From: Streptomyces violaceoruber
GTDB taxonomy: Bacteria; Actinomycetota; Actinomycetes; Streptomycetales; Streptomycetaceae
Length of the DNA: 64,000 bases
Assembly (NCBI GenBank): GCA_000720805.1
Contig: JODI01000004.1
Location: forward strand, 1 to 64,000
Direction: 5' to 3'
Within the stretch, counting starts at the first letter, position 1. Each line of letters starts with the position of its first letter. A program made the translations under genes and the position numbers. Below are positions 19,513 through 32,087 of this stretch, in pieces. Under the pieces are notes generated by a model. The model was not told the origin of the DNA and did no database searches. It saw only the letters and a list, made by a program, of their open reading frames with translations.

Positions 19513-20391
19513 GTGATCGAAGACCTGAAGGACAACGAAGACCTCAAGGACAAGGAAGACAGGGCCAGCATCGACGAGTTTCTCGCCCGCCACTCGGCCG
19601 ACGTCGAGGAGAGCGTCCGCAGGGCGGCCGCCGCCGAGATCATGCCGCGCTTCCGTCGGCTCGCCGCGCACGAGATCGACCAGAAGGCCGGTCCGCACGA
19701 CCTGGTGACGGACGCCGACCGCAATGCCGAGCTGTATCTCACCGAGGCGCTCGGCGCCCTGCTGCCCGGCTCGGTCGTGGTCGGCGAGGAGGCGGTGCAC
19801 GCGAATCCGGTGTCGTACGAGGCGATACGGGCCGACGCCCCGGTCTGGATCGTCGACCCGGTGGACGGGACACGGCAGTTCGTGCGCGGCGAGCCCGGCT
19901 TCTGCACGCTGGTCGCGCTCGCCCGTCGCGGAGTCCTCCTCGCCTCGTGGACGTACGCCCCCGTCCCCGACCAGATGGCCACGGCGGTGCGCGGACAGGG
20001 CGCGTTCCTCGACGGTGAGCGGCTGACGGCGGGCGCCCCTGAGCCGGGCCGTGAGCTGCGGGTGGCCACCTCCCACCCGGACTACACGACCGAGGAACAG
20101 AAGCAGGCCCTGCGGGGCCTGTGGACCGAGGGCGTGGCCCCGCGCGCGTGCGGTTCGGCCGGTCTGGAGTATCTGGCCGTCGCCCGGGGCGAGTCGGACG
20201 CCACCGCGTTCTCCTGGGAAGCGGCATGGGACCACGCCGCCGGACTGCTCCTGGTGGAGGAGGCGGGCGGCGCCCACCTGACCCGCGCGGGCGAGCCGTT
20301 CCGCATCACCGGTCACAACGCGCTCCCGTTCACCGCGGCACGGGACGCGGCCACGGCCCGCCGGGTGATGCAGCTGCTGCGGGCGCAGTAG
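19513..20391 (+). CDS. Inositol monophosphatase/histidinol-phosphatase family protein
   Basis: The 292-residue product carries the full signature of Mg2+-dependent IMPase-type phosphatases: VVVGEEAV with the metal Glu, WIVDPVDGTRQFVRG and the C-terminal WDHAAGLLLVEEAGG. Candidate reactions are dephosphorylation of inositol phosphate, histidinol phosphate or a similar substrate in the cytoplasm. The GTG start gives an unusual acidic N-terminus in which EDLKDNEDLKDKED repeats a five-residue unit; this head is likely flexible. A later start cannot be excluded. Its 115-base leader contains a very GC-rich GGCCCC-type palindrome after the GGT gene, probably that gene's terminator. Confidence 0.87.
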   Translation: MIEDLKDNEDLKDKEDRASIDEFLARHSADVEESVRRAAAAEIMPRFRRLAAHEIDQKAGPHDLVTDADRNAELYLTEALGALLPGSVVVGEEAVHANPVSYEAIRADAPVWIVDPVDGTRQFVRGEPGFCTLVALARRGVLLASWTYAPVPDQMATAVRGQGAFLDGERLTAGAPEPGRELRVATSHPDYTTEEQKQALRGLWTEGVAPRACGSAGLEYLAVARGESDATAFSWEAAWDHAAGLLLVEEAGGAHLTRAGEPFRITGHNALPFTAARDAATARRVMQLLRAQ

Positions 20392-20430
20392 CCCTCGAAG
20401 CCAGCGGTGCGGTAGCCCCGGCCGCCGGGT

Positions 20431-20522
20431 AGCCGCGACAGCCCTCGGCCGCCGGTTGCCGGTGAGCCGCGACAGCCCTCGGCCGCCGGTTGCCGGTGAG
20501 CCGCGACAGCCCTCGGCCGCCG
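20431..20522. repeat. 34-base tandem repeat, about 2.7 copies
   Basis: Two identical 34-base units (20431-20464 and 20465-20498) beginning AGCCGCGACAGCCCTCGG are followed by 24 bases of a third (20499-20522). Degenerate GCCGCCGG/GTAGCC pieces flank them on both sides. The array lies between the phosphatase stop and the oxidoreductase start and encodes nothing convincing. Confidence 0.85.
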
Positions 20523-20656
20523 TAGCCGGTGGCCGTGATCGGTGACCGAAGCCGTAGCCGTGGCATCCGCCCCCTGACGACGCCCCGCCCCGCCCCTGTC
20601 AGTACTCCGTCATATCCTGATCCTCACAGGCCATCGGCTGACGAAGGAGTCCGAAG

Positions 20657-22075
20657 GTGCCGTCGATGCTCGATGCGGTCGTGGTGGGTGCGGGGCCGAA
20701 CGGGCTGACCGCTGCCGTGGAGCTGGCCCGGCGCGGGTTCTCCGTGGCCGTCTTCGAGGCCCGGGACACCATCGGCGGCGGAGCCCGCACCGAGGAGCTC
20801 ACCCTCCCCGGCTTCTGGCACGACCCGTGCTCGGCGGCCCACCCGCTCGGCATCAACTCTCCCGCGTTCCGCGCGATGCCCCTGGAGCGGTACGGCCTGG
20901 AGTGGCTGCACGCAGACCTGCCCATGGCGCATCCGTTCAGCGACGGTACCGCCGCCGTCCTGGCCCGGTCGGTCGGTGAGACGGCCGCCTCGTTCGGACC
21001 CCGGGACGCGGGCCCGTACCGCAGGCTGGTCGAGCCCTTCCTGCCGCGGTGGGACGCCCTGGTCCGGGATTTCATGGCCCTGCCGCTGACCGCGCTGCCC
21101 CGCGACCCGGTCACCCTCGCCCGCTTCGGCCTCGTGGGCCTGCCCCCCTCGACCTGGCTGATGCGCCGGTTCCGCGACGAGCGGGCCAAGACCCTGTTCG
21201 CCGGGCTCGTGGCGCATGTCATGGCCCCGCTCGGAGGGTTCGCCACCGGCGCCATCGCCCTGGTCTTCGCCCTCGCGGCGCACGCCCGAGGCTGGCCCGT
21301 GGCCCGTGGCGGCTCCCAGTCCGTCTCGGACGCGCTCGCCGCCTACCTCAAGGATCTCGGCGGCACGATCCACACGGGCTACGAGGTCAAGCGCCTCGAC
21401 GACCTGCCGCCCGCTCGCGCCTACGTCTTCGACACCTCGCCCACCGCCCTGGCCCGCATCGCCGGCTTCGGCAACCACTACGCGAACTTCCGGTACGGCC
21501 CCGGCGTCTTCAAGATCGACTATGCCCTGGACGGCCCCGTCCCCTGGACCGCGCCCGAGGCGCGGCGGGCCACCACCGTGCAGATCGGCGCCGACAGCAC
21601 CGAGATCGGCACCGCACTGCGCGCCGCCTCCCGCGAGGGTCGGGCACCCGAGAAGCCGTTCCTGATCACCGTGCAGCCCAGCGTCGTCGATCCCACCCGG
21701 GCCCCGGCCGGCAAGCACGTCTTCTGGGCGTACGGCCACGTCCCCAGTGGCTGGACCGGCGACCTCACCGACGCCGTCGAACGCCAACTGGAGCGGTTCG
21801 CCCCCGGCTTCCGCGACCTGGTCCTGGCCCGCGCGACCGCCGGCCCACCCGAAATCGCCGCCCGCAACGCCAACTACGTTGGCGGCGACATCGCCTCCGG
21901 AGCGGTCTCCGGACTCCAGACCCTGCTGCGCCCCAAGCTCTCCCTGTTCCCGTACGGCACCCCGCACCCGGCCGTCTTCATCTGCTCCTCGGCCACGCCG
22001 CCCGGGCCCGGAGTGCACGGCATGTCGGGGCACAACGCGGCCAAGGCCGTGTGGCGGAGGCTGCGCCGGACATGA
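20657..22075 (+). CDS. FAD-dependent oxidoreductase, phytoene dehydrogenase-like
   Basis: The 472-residue product has an N-terminal FAD fold with [20 protein letters not shown] and [20 protein letters not shown], and the usual C-terminal end, where [20 protein letters not shown] returns to the cofactor site. It belongs to the NAD(P)/FAD family related to phytoene desaturases and amine oxidases that is widespread in actinobacteria; the substrate is unknown. GTG 20657 follows AAGGAG. Its stop overlaps the ATG of the macro-domain gene (ATGA), so the two are co-translated. Confidence 0.88.
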   Translation: MPSMLDAVVVGAGPNGLTAAVELARRGFSVAVFEARDTIGGGARTEELTLPGFWHDPCSAAHPLGINSPAFRAMPLERYGLEWLHADLPMAHPFSDGTAAVLARSVGETAASFGPRDAGPYRRLVEPFLPRWDALVRDFMALPLTALPRDPVTLARFGLVGLPPSTWLMRRFRDERAKTLFAGLVAHVMAPLGGFATGAIALVFALAAHARGWPVARGGSQSVSDALAAYLKDLGGTIHTGYEVKRLDDLPPARAYVFDTSPTALARIAGFGNHYANFRYGPGVFKIDYALDGPVPWTAPEARRATTVQIGADSTEIGTALRAASREGRAPEKPFLITVQPSVVDPTRAPAGKHVFWAYGHVPSGWTGDLTDAVERQLERFAPGFRDLVLARATAGPPEIAARNANYVGGDIASGAVSGLQTLLRPKLSLFPYGTPHPAVFICSSATPPGPGVHGMSGHNAAKAVWRRLRRT

Positions 22076-22581
22076 CCACGATCACCCTCGTCCAGGGCGA
22101 CATCACCCGGCAGAGCGCCGACGCCATCGTCAACGCGGCCAACTCCTCCCTGCTGGGCGGAGGCGGCGTGGACGGTGCCATCCACCGGCGCGGCGGCCCC
22201 GCGATCCTGGCGGACTGCCGCCGGCTCCGCGCCGGTCACCACGGCAAGGGCCTGCCCACCGGCCAGGCGGTCGCGACGACCGCGGGAGAGCTGGACGCGC
22301 GCTGGGTGATCCACACCGTGGGGCCGCGCTACAGCCAGGAGGAGGACCGGTCGGAGTCCCTGGCATCCTGCTACCGGCAGTCATTGCGCGTCGCCGACGA
22401 GTTGGGCGCCCGCACGGTCGCGTTCCCGGCCGTCTCCGCCGGTATCTACGGCTGGCCGCTGGAGGACGCCGCCCGCATCGCCGTGGAGACGGTGCGGGCC
22501 ACGGACACGGCGGTCGAGGAGGTCCGGTTCGTACTCTTCGACGAGCGGGCGTACGAGGCGTTCGCGCAGTGGATGGGATGA
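22072..22581 (+). CDS. Macro-domain O-acetyl-ADP-ribose deacetylase
   Basis: The 169-residue product is a complete MacroD-type domain. Signs are [20 protein letters not shown], the Gly-rich [14 protein letters not shown] loop, the [10 protein letters not shown] strand, WVIHTVGP and the second ligand loop [12 protein letters not shown]. Such enzymes hydrolyse O-acetyl-ADP-ribose, the sirtuin by-product, or remove ADP-ribose from proteins. It starts inside the stop codon of the FAD oxidoreductase gene. The genome also carries sirtuin, NUDIX and ADP-ribosylglycohydrolase genes about 10-27 kb downstream, so ADP-ribose turnover recurs in this window. Confidence 0.93.
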   Translation: MTTITLVQGDITRQSADAIVNAANSSLLGGGGVDGAIHRRGGPAILADCRRLRAGHHGKGLPTGQAVATTAGELDARWVIHTVGPRYSQEEDRSESLASCYRQSLRVADELGARTVAFPAVSAGIYGWPLEDAARIAVETVRATDTAVEEVRFVLFDERAYEAFAQWMG

Positions 22582-22618
22582 CGGGGCCGGCCGGATGGCG
22601 AGGAGTTCTTCCCGCGCC

Positions 22619-23338
22619 TCAGGCAGCCTCCGACATGACCCGGGCGTAGGACGACGACGCGCGCGGTGCCATCGCCTGGTGCGGTGTCGTCATCGCCGGA
22701 TGCAGCAGGCCGGTCTCGTAGGCGAAGATCACCGCCTGCACGCGGGTGCGGGCGCCGATCTTGGTCAGGATGTGGCTGACGTGGGACTTGACGGTCGTCG
22801 GGGCGATGGAGAGCCGTTCGGCGATCTCGGCGTTGGAGGAGCCTGAGGCGACCGCGGTGAGCACGTCCCGTTCGCGCTCGGTGAGGGCGCCCAGCCGGGG
22901 CATCGGGGCCGCCACCGGGACGGGGCGTTGTCTGCGGACGGTGTCGATGAGTTCCCGGGTCAGCCCGGGGGAGATGACGGCGTCTCCGACGGCGACCGTG
23001 TGGATGGCCGCGGTCAGCTGGTCGGGGGTGACGTCCGGGTTGACGAACCCGCCGGCCCCGGCGCGCAGGGCGGCGGAGGCATGGGTGTCCTGGCCGGTGG
23101 GGCTCAGGAGGAGCACGCGGGTGGACCGGGCGAGGCGGCGGACCGTCTCGATGCCGCCCGTGCCGAGACCGCGGCCGTCCATGAGGACCACATCCGGTCG
23201 GAGCCGCTCGGTCAGGGGAATAGCTTCGGCTTCGGTGGCTGTTTCCCCGACGACGGTCAGACCGGGTCGGGCCGCCAGGAGCATGCGCAGGCCGAGCCGC
23301 TGCAGAGACTGCTGGTGGACGACGAGTACGGTGATCAT
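22619..23338 (-). CDS. Orphan NarL-type response regulator with atypical receiver
   Basis: The 239-residue product has a receiver domain (1-120) and a LuxR-type helix-turn-helix (about 150-210, LTERERDVLTAVASGSSN and IAPTTVKSHVSHILTKIGAR). The receiver is unusual. The acidic pair that binds Mg2+ near the N-terminus is replaced by HQQ (LVVHQQSLQRL), and the conserved lysine of the KD/KP motif is Asn (GGFVNPDV). An Asp at about position 54 remains. No histidine kinase gene is nearby. It may therefore act without phosphorylation, by ligand binding or constitutively. A 19-base perfect palindrome lies just upstream of its start. Confidence 0.88.
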   Translation of the reverse strand: MITVLVVHQQSLQRLGLRMLLAARPGLTVVGETATEAEAIPLTERLRPDVVLMDGRGLGTGGIETVRRLARSTRVLLLSPTGQDTHASAALRAGAGGFVNPDVTPDQLTAAIHTVAVGDAVISPGLTRELIDTVRRQRPVPVAAPMPRLGALTERERDVLTAVASGSSNAEIAERLSIAPTTVKSHVSHILTKIGARTRVQAVIFAYETGLLHPAMTTPHQAMAPRASSSYARVMSEAA

Positions 23339-23351
23339 GCTCCTCCCTTCT

Positions 23352-23370
23352 GAACGAAACTGTTTCGTTC
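23352..23370. promoter_or_regulatory. 19-base palindromic operator candidate
   Basis: GAACGAAACTGTTTCGTTC is a perfect inverted repeat (9-1-9), 14 bases upstream of the response regulator start and about 310 bases before the beta-galactosidase. A related shorter inverted repeat, AAACGG-CA-CCGTTT, lies at 23407-23420. Both resemble LacI- or TetR-type operators. Between 23430 and 23512 there are also three degenerate 21-base repeats built on GTCGCATGTGCGG. No gene is seen in 23371-23682. Confidence 0.6.
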
Positions 23371-23589
23371 ACTTCGATGGGATCAGACTAGCCCCCGGCG
23401 TTATCGAAACGGCACCGTTTTTGTTGTGGCCTGTGTCACACGCTTGGCCTGCGTCGCATGTGCGGTGGTCTGTGTCGCATGCGCAGTGGCTCGCGTTCGC
23501 ATGTGCGGGAGAGTCAGCCAACAGGACCGAACAAAGTCCGACAGGATCATTGCTTCGATTGTGTGCGAGTTCTAGGGTTCCCTGGCTGA

Positions 23590-27585
<3,996 letters not shown>

Positions 27586-27593
27586 CGGCGGGG

Positions 27594-27628
27594 CGGGCCG
27601 GGGCACCGACGGAAGGTGTCCCGGCCCG
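27594..27628. terminator. Terminator hairpin after the beta-galactosidase gene
   Basis: GGGCCGGGGCACC at 27595-27607 pairs with GGTGTCCCGGCCC at 27615-27627 with a single G-T wobble around a GACGGAA loop. It lies between the convergent beta-galactosidase and ArsR genes and can serve both. Confidence 0.7.
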
Positions 27629-27694
27629 CGCCTTGCGACGGACGGTCACGGGGGCCTCGGGACCCCGGGGTCCCCGCACGCCCCCACCCGTCGC

Positions 27695-28057
27695 TCACTC
27701 CGCCGCGTCGCTCAGCCCCATCCGCAGATGCTCCACGTGGTACACGGCCTGGTCGAGCAGCTCGGCGACATGGTCGTCGTGCAGCGCGTACACCACCGAC
27801 CGCCCCCGGCGCTCGCCCACGACCAGCCCCAGATTGCGCAGCAGCCGCAACTGATGCGAGCACGCCGACTGCTCCATCCCCACCTCCGCCGCCAACTCCG
27901 TGGCCGGCAGCGGCCCTTCGCGCAGCCGGGCCAGGATCAGCAGCCGGGAGGGGGTCGACAGGGCCTGGAGCGTGGTGGCCACCTTGGCGACATTGCCCGC
28001 GTCCAGACGTACGCGCTCGACGGCGTCCTGCGCTGCGGTGACGGCTCCATGACCCAT
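27695..28057 (-). CDS. ArsR/SmtB-family metal sensor, NmtR-like
   Basis: The 120-residue winged-helix repressor has the ArsR core LSTPSRLLILARLREGPLPA, recognition helix region MEQSACSHQLRLLRNLGL and the wing ERRGRSVVYAL. The last helix carries D-x-H-x10-H-x2-H (in DDHVAELLDQAVYHVEH), the alpha5 metal site found in the Ni/Co sensor NmtR; the alpha3 CxC site of ArsR/CadC is missing. It should leave DNA when Ni(II) or Co(II) binds. ATG 28057 has AGGATA in front and is preferred over ATG 28075. It is divergent from the metal ATPase gene. Confidence 0.88.
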   Translation of the reverse strand: MGHGAVTAAQDAVERVRLDAGNVAKVATTLQALSTPSRLLILARLREGPLPATELAAEVGMEQSACSHQLRLLRNLGLVVGERRGRSVVYALHDDHVAELLDQAVYHVEHLRMGLSDAAE

Positions 28058-28088
28058 GAGCCGTATCCTACCCATCCAAGATGAACAG

Positions 28089-28104
28089 ATGAATCAGTCT
28101 TCAT
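28089..28104. promoter_or_regulatory. ArsR-family operator
   Basis: ATGAA-TCAGTC-TTCAT is an inverted repeat matching the TGAA-N6-TTCA consensus of ArsR/SmtB operators. It lies between the divergent regulator and ATPase genes, overlapping the earliest possible ATPase start (28103), which is one reason to suspect that the true ATPase start lies further downstream. Confidence 0.7.
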
Positions 28105-30049
28105 GTGTTCCTGTATGGTGGGCGAGGTGTCCACGACGCTCACCCCCACGCATGCCCCCGCCCCGACCCCGCGGGCGCCCCGCCGCCGCACCCGCGTCCT
28201 CGCCCTGCCCGAGGCCCGCTGGGCCCTCACGGCGACGGTCGCCTTCCTGGTGGGCCTGGCACTGGACCTCACCGGCACACCGGCCTGGACGTACGGGCCG
28301 CTGTACGCGATCGCCTATGTCAGCGGTGGCTGGGAACCGGCCCTCGAAGGGCTGCGGGCCCTGCGCGAGAAGACCCTGGACGTCGACCTGCTGATGATCG
28401 TCGCGGCGCTGGGCGCGGCCGCGATCGGGCAGGTCCTGGACGGCGCCCTCCTGATCGTCATCTTCGCCACCTCCGGCGCCCTGGAGGCCCTGGCCACCGC
28501 CCGCACCGCCGACTCGGTGCGCGGCCTGCTCGACCTCGCCCCGACCACCGCGACCCGGCTCACCGACGACGGCCGCGAGGAGACGGTCCCGACCGCCGAA
28601 CTCGCCGTCGGCGACGTCGTCCTGGTCCGCCCGGGCGAACGCATCGGCGCCGACGGCATTGTCCTGGACGGCACCAGCGAGGCCGACCAGGCCACCATCA
28701 CCGGTGAGCCCCTCCCGGTCCCGAAGGGCCCCGGCGACGACGTCTTCGCGGGCACCCTCAACGGCACCGGCGCGCTGCGCGTGCGCGTGCGGCGCGACCC
28801 CGCCGACTCGGTCATCGCCCGCATCGTGACCCTGGTCGAGGAGGCCTCCCGCACCAAGGCGCCGACGCAACTGTTCATCGAGAAGGTCGAACAGCGGTAC
28901 GCGGTCGCGATCGTGGCCGCCACCCTCGCCGTCTTCGCGCTCCCGCTCGCCCTCGGCGCCGACCTCACGGCCGCCCTGCTGCGGGCCATGACCTTCATGA
29001 TCGTCGCCTCGCCCTGCGCGGTCGTCCTCGCGACCATGCCGCCCCTGCTGTCCGCCATCGCCAACGCCGGACGGCACGGCGTCCTGGTGAAGTCGGCCCT
29101 CGCCATGGAACGCCTCGGCGAGATCGACGCCACCGCCCTCGACAAGACCGGCACCCTCACCGAGGGCGCCCCCGAGGTGACCGCCGTACGTCCGCTGCCC
29201 GACTCCGGCCTCGACGAGAACGAACTGCTCGCGCTGGCCGCGGCGGCAGAGCACCCCAGCGAGCACCCGCTGGCCCGCGCGATCGTGACGGCCGCCCGCG
29301 CCCGGGATCTGCGGGTCGCGCCCGCCGAGGACTTCACGGCGGCACCTGGGCGCGGGGTCACCGCCACCGTGGCGGGGCGGGTGGTGGGCGTCGGCCGCGC
29401 GGAGGACGCCGAGGGTGACGCGACCGTCGTCCGGGTCACCTTGGACGGCACCCCAGTGGGCACCCTCGCCCTCACCGACCGCCTCCGCGCCGACGCCCCC
29501 GCGACCACCGCCGCGCTCACCGCCCTGACCGGCACCGCGCCCGTCCTGCTCACCGGCGACAACGCCCGGGCCGCCGCCCGCGTCGCCGACGCCACCGGTC
29601 TCACGGACGTCCGCGCGCAGCTGCTGCCCGAGGACAAGGTGAAGGCCGTACGGGGGTTGCAGGACGCGGGCCGCAAGGTGCTCTTCGTCGGGGACGGGGT
29701 GAACGACGCCCCCGCCCTCGCCGCCGCCCACTCCGGCATCGCCATGGGCCGCGCGGGCTCCGACCTGGCCCTGGAGACGGCGGACGCCGTCGTCGTACGC
29801 GACGAACTCACCACCGTCCCTGCCGTCGTACGACTGTCCCGGGCGGCCCGCCGGCTGGTCCTGCAGAACCTGGTGATCGCGGGCGTCTTCATCACCGGCC
29901 TCGTCCTGTGGGACCTGCTCGGCCATCTCCCGCTGCCGCTCGGGGTCGCCGGACACGAGGGGTCGACCGTCCTGGTCGGCCTCAACGGATTGCGGCTGCT
30001 GCGGGAGTCCGCCTGGCGATCCGGCCCGGCCCAGGACAGCTCAGGTTGA
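28103..30049 (+). CDS. P1B-4-type heavy-metal exporting ATPase (Co/Ni/Fe class)
   Basis: The product (up to 648 residues) is a P-type ATPase without an N-terminal metal-binding domain. It has the TGE actuator motif (ATITGEPLP), the membrane SPC motif in IVASPCAVVLA, the phosphorylated DKTGTLT, SEHPLA and GDGVNDAP. SPC together with the final-helix motif HEGST (GHEGSTVLVGLNGLRLL) marks subgroup P1B-4, whose members export Co(II), Fe(II) or Ni(II) across the plasma membrane; Cu and Zn pumps have CPC. The start is uncertain: ATG 28103 overlaps the operator, while ATG 28115 or GTG 28127 are in frame. The divergent NmtR-like sensor fits Co/Ni control. Confidence 0.9.
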   Translation: MCSCMVGEVSTTLTPTHAPAPTPRAPRRRTRVLALPEARWALTATVAFLVGLALDLTGTPAWTYGPLYAIAYVSGGWEPALEGLRALREKTLDVDLLMIVAALGAAAIGQVLDGALLIVIFATSGALEALATARTADSVRGLLDLAPTTATRLTDDGREETVPTAELAVGDVVLVRPGERIGADGIVLDGTSEADQATITGEPLPVPKGPGDDVFAGTLNGTGALRVRVRRDPADSVIARIVTLVEEASRTKAPTQLFIEKVEQRYAVAIVAATLAVFALPLALGADLTAALLRAMTFMIVASPCAVVLATMPPLLSAIANAGRHGVLVKSALAMERLGEIDATALDKTGTLTEGAPEVTAVRPLPDSGLDENELLALAAAAEHPSEHPLARAIVTAARARDLRVAPAEDFTAAPGRGVTATVAGRVVGVGRAEDAEGDATVVRVTLDGTPVGTLALTDRLRADAPATTAALTALTGTAPVLLTGDNARAAARVADATGLTDVRAQLLPEDKVKAVRGLQDAGRKVLFVGDGVNDAPALAAAHSGIAMGRAGSDLALETADAVVVRDELTTVPAVVRLSRAARRLVLQNLVIAGVFITGLVLWDLLGHLPLPLGVAGHEGSTVLVGLNGLRLLRESAWRSGPAQDSSG

Positions 30050-30098
30050 TGTCGGATTCTCGCCAGCCCCGGCCCCGCCGGTACCCGATGCTGGACCC

Positions 30099-31580
30099 AT
30101 GCAGATGGGGATGCACACCGACACCGAGCGCTGCGTACGCGCCGTCCAGTCGAAGGACGCGCGCTTCGACGGCTGGTTCTTCACCGCCGTCCTGACCACC
30201 CGCATCTACTGCCGGCCCAGCTGCCCGGTCGTACCGCCCAAGCCCGAGAACATGACCTTCCTCCCGAGCGCGGCGGCCTGCCAGCAGGCCGGCTTCCGGG
30301 CCTGCAAGCGCTGCCGCCCCGACACCAGCCCGGGCTCCCCGCAGTGGAACCAGCGCGCCGACCTGGTGGCCCGCGCCATGCGGCTGATCGCCGACGGCGT
30401 GGTCGACCGCGAGGGCGTCCCCGGACTCGCCGCCCGGCTCGGCTACAGCCCCCGCCAGATCGAACGCCAGCTGCTCGCCGAACTGGGCGCCGGTCCCCTC
30501 GCCCTCGCCCGCGCCCAGCGCGCCCAGACCGCGCGCCTGCTCATCGAGACGACCCCGCTGCCGATGGCGCAGATCGCCTTCGCCGCCGGATTCTCCTCGA
30601 TCCGCACCTTCAACGACACCGTGCGCGAGGTCTTCGCCCTCTCCCCGAGCGAGCTGCGCGACCGGCTGCCGAAGAAGAACGCTCCCCTCGCGTCCGGCGC
30701 CCTCACCCTGCGCCTCCCGTTCCGCGCCCCCCTCAACCCGGACAACCTCTTCGGCCACCTCGCGGCGACCGCGGTGCCGGGTGTGGAGGAGTGGCGGGAC
30801 GGCGCATACCGGCGCACACTGCGCCTGCCGTACGGCCACGGCATCGTGTCGCTCACCCCGCGGCCGGACCACATCGCCTGCCGCCTCACCCTCAGCGACC
30901 CGCGTGACCTGACCGTCGCCATCAGCCGCTGCCGCCGGATGCTCGACCTGGACGCCGACCCGGTCGCGGTGGACGACCAGCTGCGCACCGACCCGGTCCT
31001 CGCCCCGCTGGTCGACAAGGCTCCCGGCCGACGCGTCCCGCGCACGGTGGACGAGGCGGAGTTCGCGATGCGCGCGGTCCTCGGCCAGCAGGTCTCCACG
31101 GCGGCCGCCCGCACCCACGCGGCCCGCCTGGTCACCGCGTACGGCGACCCGATCGACGACCCCGAGGGCGGCCTCACCCACCTCTTCCCGACCCCCGAGG
31201 CGCTCGCCGCCCTCGACCCCGCGTCACTCGCCATGCCCCGCACCCGCCGCACCACCTTCACCACCCTGGTGGGCCAACTGGCCGACGGCACCCTCAACCT
31301 GGGCGTGGAGGGAGACTGGACGCGGACCCGCTCCCAACTCCTCGCCCTGCCGGGCTTCGGCCCCTGGACGGCCGACGTCATCGCGATGCGCGCCCTCGGC
31401 GATCCCGACGCCTTCCTCCCGACCGACCTCGGCATCCGCCGCGCCGCCCAGGAGCTGGGTCTGCCCTCGACCCCGGCCGCGCTCACGGCCCGCGCGGCGC
31501 CCTGGCGGCCCTGGCGGGCGTACGCGGTCCAGTACCTGTGGGCGACCGACAGCCACCCGATCAACTTCCTTCCGGTGTAA
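30099..31580 (+). CDS. Ada-type methyl-sensor fused to AlkA 3-methyladenine DNA glycosylase
   Basis: The 493-residue protein joins three parts. An Ada N-terminal Zn/methyl-phosphotriester domain has four cysteines (IYCRPSCP and ACKRCRPD). An AraC-type helix-turn-helix follows (about 80-180, with AQIAFAAGFSSIRTFNDTVR). The C-terminal AlkA domain has the helix-hairpin-helix LLALPGFGPWTADVIAMRAL ending with the catalytic Asp in PTDLGIRRAA. It should sense methylated phosphates, activate repair genes and excise alkylated bases. The ATG at 30099 opens MQMGMHTD; the third Met (30108) is also possible. The methyltransferase gene follows 9 bases later, so they form an adaptive-response operon. Confidence 0.93.
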   Translation: MQMGMHTDTERCVRAVQSKDARFDGWFFTAVLTTRIYCRPSCPVVPPKPENMTFLPSAAACQQAGFRACKRCRPDTSPGSPQWNQRADLVARAMRLIADGVVDREGVPGLAARLGYSPRQIERQLLAELGAGPLALARAQRAQTARLLIETTPLPMAQIAFAAGFSSIRTFNDTVREVFALSPSELRDRLPKKNAPLASGALTLRLPFRAPLNPDNLFGHLAATAVPGVEEWRDGAYRRTLRLPYGHGIVSLTPRPDHIACRLTLSDPRDLTVAISRCRRMLDLDADPVAVDDQLRTDPVLAPLVDKAPGRRVPRTVDEAEFAMRAVLGQQVSTAAARTHAARLVTAYGDPIDDPEGGLTHLFPTPEALAALDPASLAMPRTRRTTFTTLVGQLADGTLNLGVEGDWTRTRSQLLALPGFGPWTADVIAMRALGDPDAFLPTDLGIRRAAQELGLPSTPAALTARAAPWRPWRAYAVQYLWATDSHPINFLPV

Positions 31581-31589
31581 GGACCTTCA

Positions 31590-32072
31590 GTGAAGCAGCA
31601 CTCCGTGATCGACAGCCCCTACGGCCCGCTGACGCTCGTCGCCGACGACGGCGTCCTGTGCGGCCTCTACATGACCGACCAGCGCCACCGCCCGCCGGAG
31701 GAGACGTTCGGAAGCCGCGCCGAAAGCGCCTTCGCGGCGGCCGAGGAGGAGCTGGAGGCCTATTTCGCGGGCGACTTGAAGGAGTTCACTCTCGAAGTCC
31801 GGCTGCACGGAACCCCGTTCCAGCGCAGCGTGTGGGGCCAGCTCCGGACGATCCCGTACGGCGAGACCCGCACGTACGGCGAACTCGCCGACGCCCTCGG
31901 CAACCCCGCCGCCTCCCGCGCGGTGGGCCTCGCCAACGGCCGGAACCCGATCGGCATCATCGTGCCCTGCCACCGCGTCGTCGGCGCGAACGGCAGCCTC
32001 ACCGGCTACGGCGGCGGCCTGGACCGCAAACAGCGCCTGCTGGACTTCGAGAGCGGAACGGCACTGTTCTAG
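31590..32072 (+). CDS. ogt: Methylated-DNA-protein-cysteine methyltransferase
   Basis: The 160-residue product has the suicide-repair signature IIVPCHRVVGANGSLTGYGG with the acceptor cysteine. Ahead of it is the helix-turn-helix core FQRSVWGQLRTIPYGETRTY and the arginine-finger region ASRAVGLANGRNP. It transfers O6-methylguanine or O4-methylthymine adducts onto itself. GTG 31590 lies 9 bases after the Ada-AlkA gene stop. The pair covers N- and O-alkyl damage. Confidence 0.95.
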   Translation: MKQHSVIDSPYGPLTLVADDGVLCGLYMTDQRHRPPEETFGSRAESAFAAAEEELEAYFAGDLKEFTLEVRLHGTPFQRSVWGQLRTIPYGETRTYGELADALGNPAASRAVGLANGRNPIGIIVPCHRVVGANGSLTGYGGGLDRKQRLLDFESGTALF

Positions 32073-32087
32073 GGCCCTCTGATGGAT

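Noticed and set aside
20330..20566. Minus-strand frame with repeated peptide units
   Set aside because: It is produced by the 34-base tandem DNA repeat and lacks a ribosome site.
23431..23512. CRISPR-like array
   Set aside because: Only three degenerate 21-base direct repeats without spacers, and no cas genes anywhere in the window.
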